A stretch of 64,000 bases of DNA from an uncultured Eggerthellaceae bacterium (GCA_910588985.1 CAJURO010000006.1:1-64000); one strand, 5' to 3'. Shown: positions 23,677 through 33,096, counted from the stretch's first letter. Translations and numbers: made by a program. Notes: a model not told the origin generated them from the sequence alone.

Positions 23677-24633
23677 CTAGGCGTTCTTCGCATCGCTTGA
23701 GAAGAACGAAACGCCCCTTCTAGAGATAAAGTCATCCTTCTTGAAATTCTTCGTTTCCCTCTGCAAAAACGATATGAAAGAAAGAAGCTCGTCTGTCTCC
23801 CTTGTCGTTTTCCAAACTGGTCCCACATTGACCTTTGCATCAAGGTCTTCAATGGGAAGAAAGATGATGTTTCCACCACCATAAACATCAAGGCAATCAA
23901 GCGCAAGCGCAACGCCGTTTGACGAAACCAGCGTTGCCATAAGGGCTCCCACATCTCTAATCTCATCGATGATCGACACTTCAACGTCAGCATTGCGCAG
24001 CATAACGCTCATTTGGGCCTGCATGCTCTTCGCATGCTCAAAGCGCGATGCTATGACATTCTCGCCCCTAAGGTCTTCGATTCGAACGCTCTTCCGACTT
24101 GCAAGCGGATGCCCTTTTGGAACAGCAAGCTTGTAATTGTCAGTATACAAGGTTCTATGAGTGAATTTCGATCCCTCAAGCCCCTTCGCGAATATCATGA
24201 ATCCGATGTCTATATCATCATTCTGAAGTGCAGGTTGCATTTCACCAAGCTCCAACGTATGGAACCTAAACTCTGTTTCAGGATGACTTCGACGATATCG
24301 CTCGCATATCGCAGGAAGAAAGGCACCGAATGAGCCCATCAAGAACCCGAGATGCAATACCGTAGAGATGCTCTCACGATATAGCTGCAGTCGTTCGATC
24401 GCCCGCTCGTAATCTGCCACGATCACAGAAGCGTCTTCTTTGAAGATCCTTCCTGATTCGGTAAGCCGAACCGAATGGCGATCGCGTACGAACAAACGTG
24501 TCCCAAGCTCTTTTTCAAGATTGGAGATATGATCGCTCAATACCGATTGCGAGATGAAGAAGCCCTTGGCCGTTTCCGTAAAGTTCAGCTTCGTCGTGAG
24601 CACCAGGAATTCATAGAGCGTTTGAATTCGCAC
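23677..24633 (-). CDS. LysR-family transcription regulator
   Basis: This 318-residue protein has an N-terminal winged helix-turn-helix (about 1-60, NFTETAKGFFISQSVLSDHISNLEKE in pieces, with ELGTRLFVRD closing the domain). A periplasmic-binding-protein-like effector domain covers about 88-290. LysR proteins bind a small molecule and usually control a nearby operon. It is convergent with the molybdenum-enzyme operon and lies nine bases after slyD in the same direction, so part of its expression may come from the slyD promoter. The C-terminal ~25 residues (Lys/Phe/Ser-rich) extend past the usual domain end. The target is unknown; the molybdenum genes are the obvious candidates. Confidence 0.9.
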   Translation of the reverse strand: MRIQTLYEFLVLTTKLNFTETAKGFFISQSVLSDHISNLEKELGTRLFVRDRHSVRLTESGRIFKEDASVIVADYERAIERLQLYRESISTVLHLGFLMGSFGAFLPAICERYRRSHPETEFRFHTLELGEMQPALQNDDIDIGFMIFAKGLEGSKFTHRTLYTDNYKLAVPKGHPLASRKSVRIEDLRGENVIASRFEHAKSMQAQMSVMLRNADVEVSIIDEIRDVGALMATLVSSNGVALALDCLDVYGGGNIIFLPIEDLDAKVNVGPVWKTTRETDELLSFISFLQRETKNFKKDDFISRRGVSFFSSDAKNA

Positions 24634-24642
24634 GAAAACCTC

Positions 24643-25161
24643 TTATCTGAAGTCATCCCCCTGCATACCACCCAGAAGCTTTGACTGCTCCTTCATGTGG
24701 CGCGCCTTCTCTGCTGCGGAGACAAAGTTCTCTGGTGGCTCCTCGATGTCAAGGATCTCCACTTCATAGGTCAGATGATGCCCAGCCAAAGGATGGTTCA
24801 AGTCGAATTCGACGATGCCGTTCTCTACCGCCAACACGGTCACAGGCATGGGCTGCCCATCCTCGGAGCTTGCCATCCAAATGCGCTGACCAACCTTGAC
24901 GTCACCGCGTGGAACCTGCTCCATGGGAACCTTCTGCGTGAAATCATCAAGGTATTCGCCATATGCTTTGTACTCATCGATGGTGAAGGTCTTCTTCTCG
25001 CCCACCTCGTTCATCTTGAGGATCTCCTCTTCGAAGCCCTCTATGACCATGTCCATACCCGTCTGGAACACCATCGGCTTCTCTGCGGTCGCATATCCGA
25101 ACTCAGTGCCATCGTCGAGCGTGCCCTTGTAAGCAAGCGTTACTGTTGAGCCAATCTCCAT
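24643..25161 (-). CDS. slyD: SlyD-like FKBP-type peptidyl-prolyl isomerase
   Basis: This 172-residue protein has a FKBP half at the ends (GTLDDGTEFGY near 13-23; LAGHHLTYEVEILDIEEP near 124-141). The insert-in-flap chaperone domain sits between, containing the YGEYLDDF stretch that follows the usual SlyD pattern. The His-rich metal tail of enterobacterial SlyD is missing; the tail here is only ~25 residues, ending GDDFR. It helps proteins fold and in many species aids nickel delivery to hydrogenase, which is notable because hypF, hypC and hypD lie upstream in the same direction. It follows tig by 61 bases, forming a folding-factor pair. Confidence 0.9.
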   Translation of the reverse strand: MEIGSTVTLAYKGTLDDGTEFGYATAEKPMVFQTGMDMVIEGFEEEILKMNEVGEKKTFTIDEYKAYGEYLDDFTQKVPMEQVPRGDVKVGQRIWMASSEDGQPMPVTVLAVENGIVEFDLNHPLAGHHLTYEVEILDIEEPPENFVSAAEKARHMKEQSKLLGGMQGDDFR

Positions 25162-25222
25162 ATCCCTGTTCCTTCCCTAGAGGTCCGATTCGTTTTTGAA
25201 TGAATCTGTTGCGTACGTTTCG

Positions 25223-26530
25223 CTACTCTGCATCTACGATCGTCACGACCGCCGTATCAACGAGATGGTCGGTCGTCTTCTGCTGACGCGCCATCTTACG
25301 AACATCTGCCATGCGATGCGCGCGTTCCCACTCTTGGCGAGCCGCCCGTCCCTCTTCGCTCTCATCGAACATCGCATCAACGTCAGCGTCCGTGATCTTA
25401 AGCTCATCATGTCGATAGACTGCGTCCAAGGCGCAATCGATAGCGGCACGACGCGCTGCCTCCACGAGCACATCTTCCTTCATCTTGTCGCCATCGATCG
25501 AATTCTGGAGCATCCACTGCTGCAGGTTGGTGCCCTGACGCTCAAGGTTCTGCATGAACTCACGCCCGACGTCTTGGCGAACGAAGTCGACATAGTAGAG
25601 GGGAACATCGCCATCGAGTCGCTCGACGAGCTTGTCGATCACGCGGTCTGCCTTCAGATGCGGCAGCTCCTTCGCCTTCTCCTCATTGATGTTGCGACGC
25701 ACCTGCGTATAGACGTCATCCACATCGGCGCACCCGATCTTCGCAGCGAACTCAGCATCAAGCTCAGGCAGGATCTGCTTCCTGATCTCGCGCACCTTCA
25801 CGCGTGCGTGCAGGTTGCCATCACCGTAAGGCGACGTGCCATCCTCCGCTTTCGCCTCGAAGTCGAACTCAAGGTCGTCGCCAACCTTCGATCCGACTAC
25901 GCGCTCATCGAACGACAGAGGCATCGTTCCCTCGCCAAGGCCGATAAGACGCCCCGTGTTGTTGAGTCCTGAGATGACCTTCCCATCTTGCGTGATGGTG
26001 ATATCAGCCATGACGAAATCGCCCATCTCAGCCTTGTGATCGGCATCCTCGATAGTCTCGAAGGTGTGATAGTGATCGCGAAGCTCCTCGATGAATTGCT
26101 CGACCTCTGCGTCCGTTGCCTCAGCAGGTGGCATCTCGATCTCGATCGGCGAGTAGTCAGTGAGCTCCATGGTCGGAACCACAGGGCCAGAGACGGTGAA
26201 CGTGAATGGCTGGCCAAGCTCAGCTGCTTCATCCACATTGAACTGAGGCTCATCGATGAAGATCACATCGCTCGCATCGATGGCAGCGAACGCCTCGTCG
26301 TTGATGAGCTGCTCTGCCACGCCTCCCATAGCGTTCGCATGCCCACCAACCTGCTGCTCGAGGATCTCGCGCGGTGCCTTGCCCTTACGAAATCCTGGAA
26401 TGTCACGCTGAGCGATCTGAGCAAAGAATCGATCAGCTGCCGCATCGACCTCATCAGCATCAGCTGTGATGGTCAGGACTATCTCTTGCTTCTCGCCATC
26501 GTCCTCGCGAGCAATGTCTTTAACGCGCAC
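25223..26530 (-). CDS. tig: Trigger factor (ribosome-associated chaperone)
   Basis: This 435-residue protein has an N-terminal ribosome-binding domain with the docking loop IPGFRKGKAPR (near 44-54). A PPIase-like domain covers about 155-245 (GDFVMADITITQDG ... LIGLGEGTMPLSFDE in parts), and long C-terminal helices form the chaperone arms (about 250-430). Length and domain order are standard. The start codon is GTG, with AAGGGGG nine bases upstream. It sits between coaD and slyD on the same strand. A second protein resembling only its C-terminal arms is at 11490-12266. Confidence 0.95.
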   Translation of the reverse strand: MRVKDIAREDDGEKQEIVLTITADADEVDAAADRFFAQIAQRDIPGFRKGKAPREILEQQVGGHANAMGGVAEQLINDEAFAAIDASDVIFIDEPQFNVDEAAELGQPFTFTVSGPVVPTMELTDYSPIEIEMPPAEATDAEVEQFIEELRDHYHTFETIEDADHKAEMGDFVMADITITQDGKVISGLNNTGRLIGLGEGTMPLSFDERVVGSKVGDDLEFDFEAKAEDGTSPYGDGNLHARVKVREIRKQILPELDAEFAAKIGCADVDDVYTQVRRNINEEKAKELPHLKADRVIDKLVERLDGDVPLYYVDFVRQDVGREFMQNLERQGTNLQQWMLQNSIDGDKMKEDVLVEAARRAAIDCALDAVYRHDELKITDADVDAMFDESEEGRAARQEWERAHRMADVRKMARQQKTTDHLVDTAVVTIVDAE

Positions 26531-26580
26531 GTTCTATCCCCCTTGCGCTCGGTCATATCATGGTGGTCTATTATAGGCGC

Positions 26581-27063
26581 TTATCTCTGAAACTTGGCCG
26601 AGAGCGCCTCAGCTACGCAAGGCGGTACGAGATCGGAGACATCGCCATGAAGAGAGGCCAGCTCACGCACGATGGACGACGAGAGGTACATGTACTTCGG
26701 CGGACTCATGATGAAGGCTGTCTCCATATCGTAGTCAAGCTGGGAGTTGAGCGCATTCATCTGGAATTCGTATTCGAAATCCGTGATAGCGCGCAGTCCC
26801 TTGATGACCGTGTTGGCGCCTCGTGCGCGCACGAAATCAACCAAGAGCCCATCGAAGCTCTCCACTTCGACATTTGCAAGGCCCCGCGTCGCCTCACGCG
26901 CGAGCTCGGTTCGCTCTTCAAGCGTGAACAAGGTGTTCTTCGGCGTTGATTCGGCAACGCCCACGATGACCTTGTCCATAAGGCTGGCAGCCCGCTTGAT
27001 GATATCGATATGCCCATAGGTGATCGGGTCAAAGGTTCCTGGTGTTATGGCAATCCTCGTCAT
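26581..27063 (-). CDS. coaD: Phosphopantetheine adenylyltransferase
   Basis: This 160-residue enzyme makes dephospho-CoA from 4'-phosphopantetheine and ATP, the fourth step of coenzyme A synthesis. It has the nucleotidyltransferase motif GTFDPITYGHIDII (about 8-21, TxGH) and the second motif YLSSSIVREL (about 125-134, the ISSTxVR equivalent). The ATG at 27063 is taken because GGAGGG lies eight bases upstream; the longer frame (27102) would add 13 residues not found in the family. The gene lies between hypD and tig, all on the minus strand with short gaps. Confidence 0.95.
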   Translation of the reverse strand: MTRIAITPGTFDPITYGHIDIIKRAASLMDKVIVGVAESTPKNTLFTLEERTELAREATRGLANVEVESFDGLLVDFVRARGANTVIKGLRAITDFEYEFQMNALNSQLDYDMETAFIMSPPKYMYLSSSIVRELASLHGDVSDLVPPCVAEALSAKFQR

Positions 27064-27139
27064 AGCTTTCGCCCTCCTTCCCAACAAGCAGCAACCATGC
27101 ATATGAGATGTGCGCTTGAAGGGGTTCCGCAGGTCTCCA

Positions 27140-28276
27140 TCAATAGTATCGGTAGTAAGCTGCGCACGAGCCCTCGGAGCTCACCATGCAAGGGCCGATA
27201 GGGTTCTCTGGCGTGCAAACGGTGCGGAAGAGAGGGCACTCGTTCGGGCGCATGATGCCTCGGAGCACGTCTCCGCATTTGCACCCAGCATGTTCGCGCA
27301 CCTCTTCGACCTCAGGGCAGAAGCGTCGCATGGCGTCGAAGTCGGCATACTCTTCGCGAATCCGATAGCCGCTTCCCTCTATCCGACCGATCCCGCGCCA
27401 TATGGCAGGACACGTCTCGAACACCTCATCGATGGCGGCAAGCGCAACAGGGTTGCCCTCGGGCTGCACCCCGCGAGCATACGCGATCTCGATCTCGGCG
27501 CGTCCTTCGTGAAGCTGCCGCGCGATCATGGCGATCCCTTGAAGGACATCATTCGGCTCGAACCCCGTGACCACCCCAGGAATGCCATAGCGCTCAGCCA
27601 AGAACTCATAAGGCGCGGTTCCGATGATGGTGCTGACATGCCCGGGAAGGATCAACGCGTCAAGCTTGAGCTCAGGATCGTTCACGATGGCTTCAAGGGC
27701 ACCAGGCATGTTCTTATGCGCAGCGTATACGCTGAAGTTCGCAATGCCTGCCGCCTTCGCCCGCATGATAGCGCGTGCGATGAGCGGCGTGGTGGTCTCG
27801 AAGCCAACCCCGACGAACACGACCTCGCGCTCGGGATTCTCCTCTGCGATCCGAATGGCATCGAGCGGCGAGTACACGATACGGACATCCGCCCCATTCG
27901 CCTGCTCAGCCAGAAGAGAGGAGGTCGACCCTGGAACGCGCGTCATGTCGCCGAACGTTGTGATGATGATGTTAGGAATGCGCGCGAGCGCTATCACCTC
28001 GTCGATATCATGATTGGAGGTAACGCAGACAGGGCATCCAGGGCCTGAGGAGAGGCGAAGGGTCTTTGGCATGAGGTCACGGATGCCGTTGCGCGCAATG
28101 GCAACCGTGTGCGTTCCGCACACCTCCATGAGCGTTGTCTCTTCATCAGGAGCGAACGCAGCGATCGATTCCACAAGCCCTTGCGCAAGCGCGGGATCCT
28201 TGAACGCTTTGAGCTCCTCGCTTAGGGACGCCTTTGGCCTGTTCGCAGATCCCGTTCCGCTCGATTGCGTGCTCAC
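27140..28276 (-). CDS. hypD: [NiFe]-hydrogenase maturation protein HypD
   Basis: This 378-residue iron-sulfur scaffold helps build the Fe(CN)2CO unit of [NiFe] hydrogenase with HypC. It has the family motifs MEVCGTHTVAIARNG (near 50-64), SGPGCPVCVT (near 77-86), a GFETTTP segment (near 154) and C-terminal cysteines (GCKCGDVLRG, then two further Cys) for the [4Fe-4S] cluster. The start overlaps the hypC stop by four bases. The first ~20 residues are Ser/Gly-rich and probably unstructured. No hypE follows; coaD comes next. hypA, hypB, hypE and the hydrogenase itself must lie outside the window. Confidence 0.96.
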   Translation of the reverse strand: MSTQSSGTGSANRPKASLSEELKAFKDPALAQGLVESIAAFAPDEETTLMEVCGTHTVAIARNGIRDLMPKTLRLSSGPGCPVCVTSNHDIDEVIALARIPNIIITTFGDMTRVPGSTSSLLAEQANGADVRIVYSPLDAIRIAEENPEREVVFVGVGFETTTPLIARAIMRAKAAGIANFSVYAAHKNMPGALEAIVNDPELKLDALILPGHVSTIIGTAPYEFLAERYGIPGVVTGFEPNDVLQGIAMIARQLHEGRAEIEIAYARGVQPEGNPVALAAIDEVFETCPAIWRGIGRIEGSGYRIREEYADFDAMRRFCPEVEEVREHAGCKCGDVLRGIMRPNECPLFRTVCTPENPIGPCMVSSEGSCAAYYRYY

Positions 28277-28506
28277 AGGTTCTCCCCTGCAAGCTCTGGG
28301 AACTGCTTGATGAGATCGATGGTCTCCTCGGCAAATTGCTGATCGACAACCTCGATGGCGAAGCCAGCATGCACGAGCACGTAGTCACCTTCGGTTGCTT
28401 GAGGGGTCAGATCGACCGAGATCTGTCGCGTCACGCCCAGGATATCAACAGTTGCCAAACCGTCTTCCTCAAGCGTCGTGATCTTCGCTGGAATAGCCAA
28501 ACACAT
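28273..28506 (-). CDS. hypC: [NiFe]-hydrogenase maturation chaperone HypC
   Basis: This 77-residue protein begins MCLAIPAKI; the essential Cys2 is present, and the OB-fold has the VGDYVLVHAGFAI-type segment (here EGDYVLVHAGFAIEVVD near 39-53). It carries the iron precursor on HypD to the hydrogenase large subunit. It lies 12 bases after hypF and overlaps hypD by four bases. Confidence 0.97.
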   Translation of the reverse strand: MCLAIPAKITTLEEDGLATVDILGVTRQISVDLTPQATEGDYVLVHAGFAIEVVDQQFAEETIDLIKQFPELAGENL

Positions 28507-28518
28507 ACGTTCGTTGCC

Positions 28519-31005
28519 TCACATATCCTTCGTTGCTTTCTTGGCAGATGCTACCACAGCTTGTCCGAACGAAATGCATCCATCGTTAGGCGGCAGCTCA
28601 CGATTGATGGCCACGGTGAATCCTGCAAGCTCGAGCGCCTCGAGCGCATGCTCGATGAGATATCGGTTCATGAACACGCCCCCGCTCAAGACCACGGTGG
28701 AGATGCCATAGAGCGCTTGCACGAGCGTTGCGCTCTCCACGATGGCGCCAACAAAAGCGTCGTGGAAGCGCCGTGCGATGACCGACGCGGGCACGCCTGA
28801 GGCAACGTCATCAAGGAGCGCCGTGAACACAGGTGCTGCATCGAGCAGCACCACCGAGGTGTCATGAGCAGTCGACCCTTCAACGGCCGTGTTCTTGAGA
28901 ACCCCGACATGGTAGGCAGCAGATCCAGCACCTTCGCCCTCTGCTGCTCCTTCCTCCATTGCTGCCTCCAGCATGATGGCAGGCTCGCCTTCATAGGTTG
29001 GATCCGTGCAAACGCCGAGCAGCGCGCTTGCCGCATCGAACAAGCGACCGACCGAAGAGGTATAAGGCGTGTTGATGCCTTGCTCGATCATGGCGTCCAA
29101 GGTATGCGCCTCATCTTCGCCAAGCATCTCAAGCGCCCTCTTCGCCCCCTCATGCCCAAGCAAGTCGAACTCCCAAAGAACGCCATATGCCATGCGCAAG
29201 GGATGCTTGACACATGCCGCTCCGCCTGGCATGGGCACATAGGCGAAATTGGCGAAACGCTCGAAATCCTCCAGGTTGGCGAGCAGGACCTCGCCTCCCC
29301 ATATATTCCCGTCGGCCCCGTATCCTGTTCCATCGAATGCGATGCCGCACACAGCCTCATGAAGGTCGTTCTCTGCCATGACCGCAACGATGTGCGCAAG
29401 ATGATGCTGCACTTCAGTGAGCGGCAGGGGTGGCGTGTGGGAGCGCGCCGCCTCATGCGCCCACTTGGTCGTCAGGTACTCGGGATGCATATCGCACGCT
29501 AATGCGCGTGGCTCAAGCTCGAACAGGCGCTCGAAGCGCGCTTTCGTCTCAAGCCATGCATCCATGGTCTCAACGTTCTCCACATCTCCAATATGCTGGG
29601 AGACGAATGCTTCCTCGTTGCGCGTGAGGGAGAACGTGTTCTTCTGCTCAGGACCCACTGCAAGGATCGACGCAGCTCTATCGCAGGTGCTTGGTAGCTT
29701 GAGCGGTAGGGGCGCATACCCGCGTGAACGGCGAATGAACTGCATCGCATAGCCAGCGCTGCCTGCACGGATCACGCGAACAACAGAGTCATCGAAGCGG
29801 GTCAGTATCCTTCTATCGTTCGCAACGATCGCATCCGCAATGGACGAGAGCTTCTCAAGCGCGTCAACATCATCGATGACGATCGGCTCGTCATGGACGT
29901 TTCCGCTCGTCATGACCAACATGGGAAGGCCCCATGTCTCCGACCGCCCATCCACTGCCCTGGCGAAGTCGTGCATGAGGATATGCTGCACCGGCGTATA
30001 GGGAAGCATCACCCCAAGCTCAGGCAGCCCGTCGGCAACCCCTTCCCCGATATGAGCACCTGCGCGTTTGCGCAAGAGGACGATCGGACGCTCTGATCCT
30101 GTAAGGATCGCCCGCTCCTCATCGTTGAGGTGGCAAAGGGCCTCGACATCCTCAACGCTCTTCATCATGCAGGCGAACGCCTTGCCAAAGCGATGCTTGC
30201 GCTCACGAAGCGTGGCGACCGCCTGCGCATTGTTCGCATCGCACACAAGGTGGTAGCCCCCCAGCCCCTTGACCGCAAGGATCTTTCCCTCAAGGAGCAT
30301 CTCGACGCAGCGCGCGAATATCGCATCAGAGCTTGTCCTCTCCTTCCCTTCAAGAACCTGGAAGATAACTCCTCCGTGCTCTTCCATTCTGCTCTTTTCA
30401 TCCTGATCCTTTTGCCCTGCAGGATGCCGCAAGAACAGCGAGAGGGAAGGGCCATTCGTGAAGCACGCATTGGGCTGCGCATGGAAGCGCCTATTCGCGG
30501 GATCGTCGTACTCGTGCTGGCACTCATCGCACATCGTGAACGACCGCATAGACGTCTTCGCGCGGTCGTAGGGAAGCTCGTCGATGATCGTGAAGCGCGG
30601 CCCGCAATTCGTGCAGTTGATGAATGGGTAGCGATAGCGGCGGTCATCCTCGTCGAACAGCTCTGCAACGCAATCGGGGCACGTAGCGATATCGGGCGAA
30701 ACAAGCGTGGTCTCCTCTACTGCTTCCTCGTCAGAGAAGCGGATCTCGAAACCATCGAATTGCTCAAGCGGCACTTCCTTGATGTTGATCTCGGTCACCT
30801 GGGCGGCGCTTGGCGCATTCTCGGAGATCTCCATGATGAACTCATCGACATGCGCCTCTTCGCCTTCTGCATGGATATGCACCCCATCGGCCGCATTCAA
30901 CACCCAGCCGCTTATCAGGTAGCGTTTTGCAAGACGATACACAAAGGGGCGGAAGCCCACCCCTTGTACGATGCCTTTGACATGGATCTCGACTGCCTCG
31001 ATCAC
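28519..31005 (-). CDS. hypF: Carbamoyltransferase HypF, with an altered second zinc finger
   Basis: This 828-residue enzyme makes the cyanide ligands of [NiFe] hydrogenase from carbamoyl phosphate. The domain order is: acylphosphatase (1-90, VQGVGFRPFVYRLA), two zinc fingers (109-184), YrdC-like (about 220-410), and Kae1-like carbamoyltransferase (about 430-820, with HHLAHIVAVMAEN and DGTGYGADGNIWGGE). The first finger is normal (C109, C112, C131, C134). The second has C159, C162 and C181, but the fourth position is Asn184: the usual CPxCGP reads CFTNGP. A Lys/Asp/Glu-rich stretch of ~30 residues follows before the YrdC domain. The frame is clean, so this is substitution rather than a frameshift. 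It starts two bases after pgi. Confidence 0.95.
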   Translation of the reverse strand: MIEAVEIHVKGIVQGVGFRPFVYRLAKRYLISGWVLNAADGVHIHAEGEEAHVDEFIMEISENAPSAAQVTEINIKEVPLEQFDGFEIRFSDEEAVEETTLVSPDIATCPDCVAELFDEDDRRYRYPFINCTNCGPRFTIIDELPYDRAKTSMRSFTMCDECQHEYDDPANRRFHAQPNACFTNGPSLSLFLRHPAGQKDQDEKSRMEEHGGVIFQVLEGKERTSSDAIFARCVEMLLEGKILAVKGLGGYHLVCDANNAQAVATLRERKHRFGKAFACMMKSVEDVEALCHLNDEERAILTGSERPIVLLRKRAGAHIGEGVADGLPELGVMLPYTPVQHILMHDFARAVDGRSETWGLPMLVMTSGNVHDEPIVIDDVDALEKLSSIADAIVANDRRILTRFDDSVVRVIRAGSAGYAMQFIRRSRGYAPLPLKLPSTCDRAASILAVGPEQKNTFSLTRNEEAFVSQHIGDVENVETMDAWLETKARFERLFELEPRALACDMHPEYLTTKWAHEAARSHTPPLPLTEVQHHLAHIVAVMAENDLHEAVCGIAFDGTGYGADGNIWGGEVLLANLEDFERFANFAYVPMPGGAACVKHPLRMAYGVLWEFDLLGHEGAKRALEMLGEDEAHTLDAMIEQGINTPYTSSVGRLFDAASALLGVCTDPTYEGEPAIMLEAAMEEGAAEGEGAGSAAYHVGVLKNTAVEGSTAHDTSVVLLDAAPVFTALLDDVASGVPASVIARRFHDAFVGAIVESATLVQALYGISTVVLSGGVFMNRYLIEHALEALELAGFTVAINRELPPNDGCISFGQAVVASAKKATKDM

Positions 31006-31007
31006 GA

Positions 31008-32924
31008 TCAGTCCTCTCCATCCTTCGCAGCCGCCTCTTCAGGCTCAGCAGCCACGTCGCCGCCACCCGATTCCGCCCTGCTCTCTTCGCCTTCGTCATC
31101 AGCCTCGTCTGCTTGCGCGTACTCGAAGATGTTGGAGAACGAGATATCGTCCTCTTCAACGGTAAGCTCGTCCATGAGGCTCTCCAGAAATTCGCCAGCA
31201 CCAAAGTAGCGGCTATCGATCAGGTTCTGGATGCAATCGTTGATCACATGTGCCAGCATGCGCAACGTCACGCCTGAATTATCAGGCAGATGCAGATGCA
31301 CCACGCGACGGCCTTTGCTCGCAAGCGTCAGCATATCGCCCACAGCCTGCGCCTTCGCCAAAGAGCCGAGCGATGCAGCAGGCACATCACCATCAAGCGG
31401 GATATCCTTGAGCTCATCAGCCGAGATCACCAAGAACACGCCGCAGTTCGGTCCACCTTTTTGAAGCTGCCCCGTTGAATGCAGGTAGCGCGGCCCCACC
31501 TCAAGGCACGACACGATGCCGAACTCCTCGGCGATCGTATGGCGCATGTTCTCTAGCGCTTCGCGCCTTCCCTCTCCCGTATATGGCAGGAAGGCATTGA
31601 TCGCGAAGTAGTCATCCTGCTGCACAGATTCCAGCAATGCGGAGAGCACATCTGCAAGCGTGTTCTCCTCAGCAAAATGCTCCGAGCGCCGCACCTCCAC
31701 GATGCCCATGTCCACATCCTCGGCGAACATCTCTTCGAAATCAGGCTCGGGAATGCCCTGATCGAGGATCTCGAGCACCGCAGCCTTCGTCGATGCCACG
31801 TCGGGCTGATCGAAGGGGCACACCTTCATGAGATAGCCGCACATGGCGATGGCGTACTCCCACATGACGAAATGCTCTGCCAGCTCTTCGACGCTATAGA
31901 TCTTGTAATTCTGCCGCGGGATGGCAGGATCGATATAAGCCAGCGACATCTCGAAGTTGCGGCTCTCGTCCCAGAGGTCGGTCTTCGTCTGATACATGAT
32001 GACCGAGCGATCCCCTGGATCGTCGGTGAGCAACAGCGAGTCGATCTCGATGTTCGGAAGGATGCCTTGCCCCTGCTTCCCGAGGGATTCTGCGACCAGC
32101 TGCTCTATCCAAAGGCCGAGCACGCGCCCGCGCTTTGGCGTCAGGAAGGAGAATTTGTTGCGTCCTTGCACGTAGTTGTCGAACAAGAAGGCTGCAAGGT
32201 TGATGGCGGGGTTGTCGATAGCATCTTCGCTGCATGACTTCTCCGCAGCACAGGCATGCGCAAGGAATTCCTTGATGTCGATGCCCGCAAGCGCCGCAGG
32301 CAGAAGGCCGAACACGCTGAGCACCGAGAAGCGACCACCAACGGTGGCCTCGCCAAGGAACACCGCACGCCAGCCCTCTTCCGTAGCCAAGCGCTCAAGC
32401 TCTGTGCCTGGGTCGGTGATAGCCACGACGTGATTCACGAATTCATCACCAAGCACAGGCTCGTATTCCTGGCGGATGGCGTGGAAGAGCATGCGTGGCT
32501 CGATGGTTCCGCCGCTCTTCGACGCAAGGATGAACAGCGTTGTATGCGGGTCGCACGAGGCGAACAGCTCTCGCATGCGGACAGGGGAGTCGGAATCGAG
32601 CGTCTTGAACGTGACGCGATTCTTGTCGAGCTTGTTGTACTTGGTAATGGTCATCGGGGCTTGGGTCGAGCCGCCTTGGCCGATGAGCACCACGGTGTCG
32701 ATGCCGCTTGCTATGGCTTCGTCTGCAAATGAGACGACCTTGTCAACGTCGCAATGCGGATGGCTGGCAAGGTCCGTCCAGCCCATGAAATCCCTTGCAC
32801 ATGAAAGGGCTTCTTCAGAAAAATCGTAAAGGGTGGCATCCTTCGCGAAGATCCTGCTGGCAACGCGATCCTTGACCAGCGTCTTGGCGGAAGGGTAGAG
32901 CTTTTCCATATCTCCGGAGATCAT
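31008..32924 (-). CDS. pgi: Glucose-6-phosphate isomerase, long form
   Basis: This 638-residue sugar isomerase interconverts glucose 6-phosphate and fructose 6-phosphate. It has the phosphosugar-binding stretches VVLIGQGGSTQAP (near 77-89) and ASKSGGTIEP (near 133-142, the family's SKTFTTxET region). It is longer than the ~450-550 residues usual in bacteria, with extra sequence after residue ~400 and a very acidic Glu/Ala/Gly tail (about 600-638). It may belong to the bifunctional or actinobacterial long GPI group. The ATG has AAAGGAGA four bases upstream. It is the first gene of a run with hypF, hypC and hypD (2-, 12- and -4-base junctions), an unusual partnership. Confidence 0.88.
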   Translation of the reverse strand: MISGDMEKLYPSAKTLVKDRVASRIFAKDATLYDFSEEALSCARDFMGWTDLASHPHCDVDKVVSFADEAIASGIDTVVLIGQGGSTQAPMTITKYNKLDKNRVTFKTLDSDSPVRMRELFASCDPHTTLFILASKSGGTIEPRMLFHAIRQEYEPVLGDEFVNHVVAITDPGTELERLATEEGWRAVFLGEATVGGRFSVLSVFGLLPAALAGIDIKEFLAHACAAEKSCSEDAIDNPAINLAAFLFDNYVQGRNKFSFLTPKRGRVLGLWIEQLVAESLGKQGQGILPNIEIDSLLLTDDPGDRSVIMYQTKTDLWDESRNFEMSLAYIDPAIPRQNYKIYSVEELAEHFVMWEYAIAMCGYLMKVCPFDQPDVASTKAAVLEILDQGIPEPDFEEMFAEDVDMGIVEVRRSEHFAEENTLADVLSALLESVQQDDYFAINAFLPYTGEGRREALENMRHTIAEEFGIVSCLEVGPRYLHSTGQLQKGGPNCGVFLVISADELKDIPLDGDVPAASLGSLAKAQAVGDMLTLASKGRRVVHLHLPDNSGVTLRMLAHVINDCIQNLIDSRYFGAGEFLESLMDELTVEEDDISFSNIFEYAQADEADDEGEESRAESGGGDVAAEPEEAAAKDGED

Positions 32925-33087
32925 CGTCTCTCCTTTATATCCGACCTGCCTGTTCCAGACGGGTCGTTCCCATCATTGCTCTGCGCGGCTCATCCATTGC
33001 CGTGCACGGCTCATTCTATCAATTATCTTCTTCCCCTTCTCGTCCCACTATACGAGCGGCGAAGAGCACAATGTGCACATACCCGTG

Positions 33088-33096
33088 TGATACACT
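33088..33096 (+). promoter_or_regulatory. Extended -10 promoter of the xpaC-telA pair
   Basis: TGATACACT is an extended -10 element about 72 bases upstream of the xpaC start. No clear -35 is visible, as is common for extended -10 promoters. Confidence 0.4.

Noticed and set aside
28519..31005. A frameshift or pseudogene in hypF near the altered zinc finger.
   Set aside because: The frame is open from end to end and sequence on both sides of Asn184 matches the family in the same frame, so this is substitution rather than disruption.
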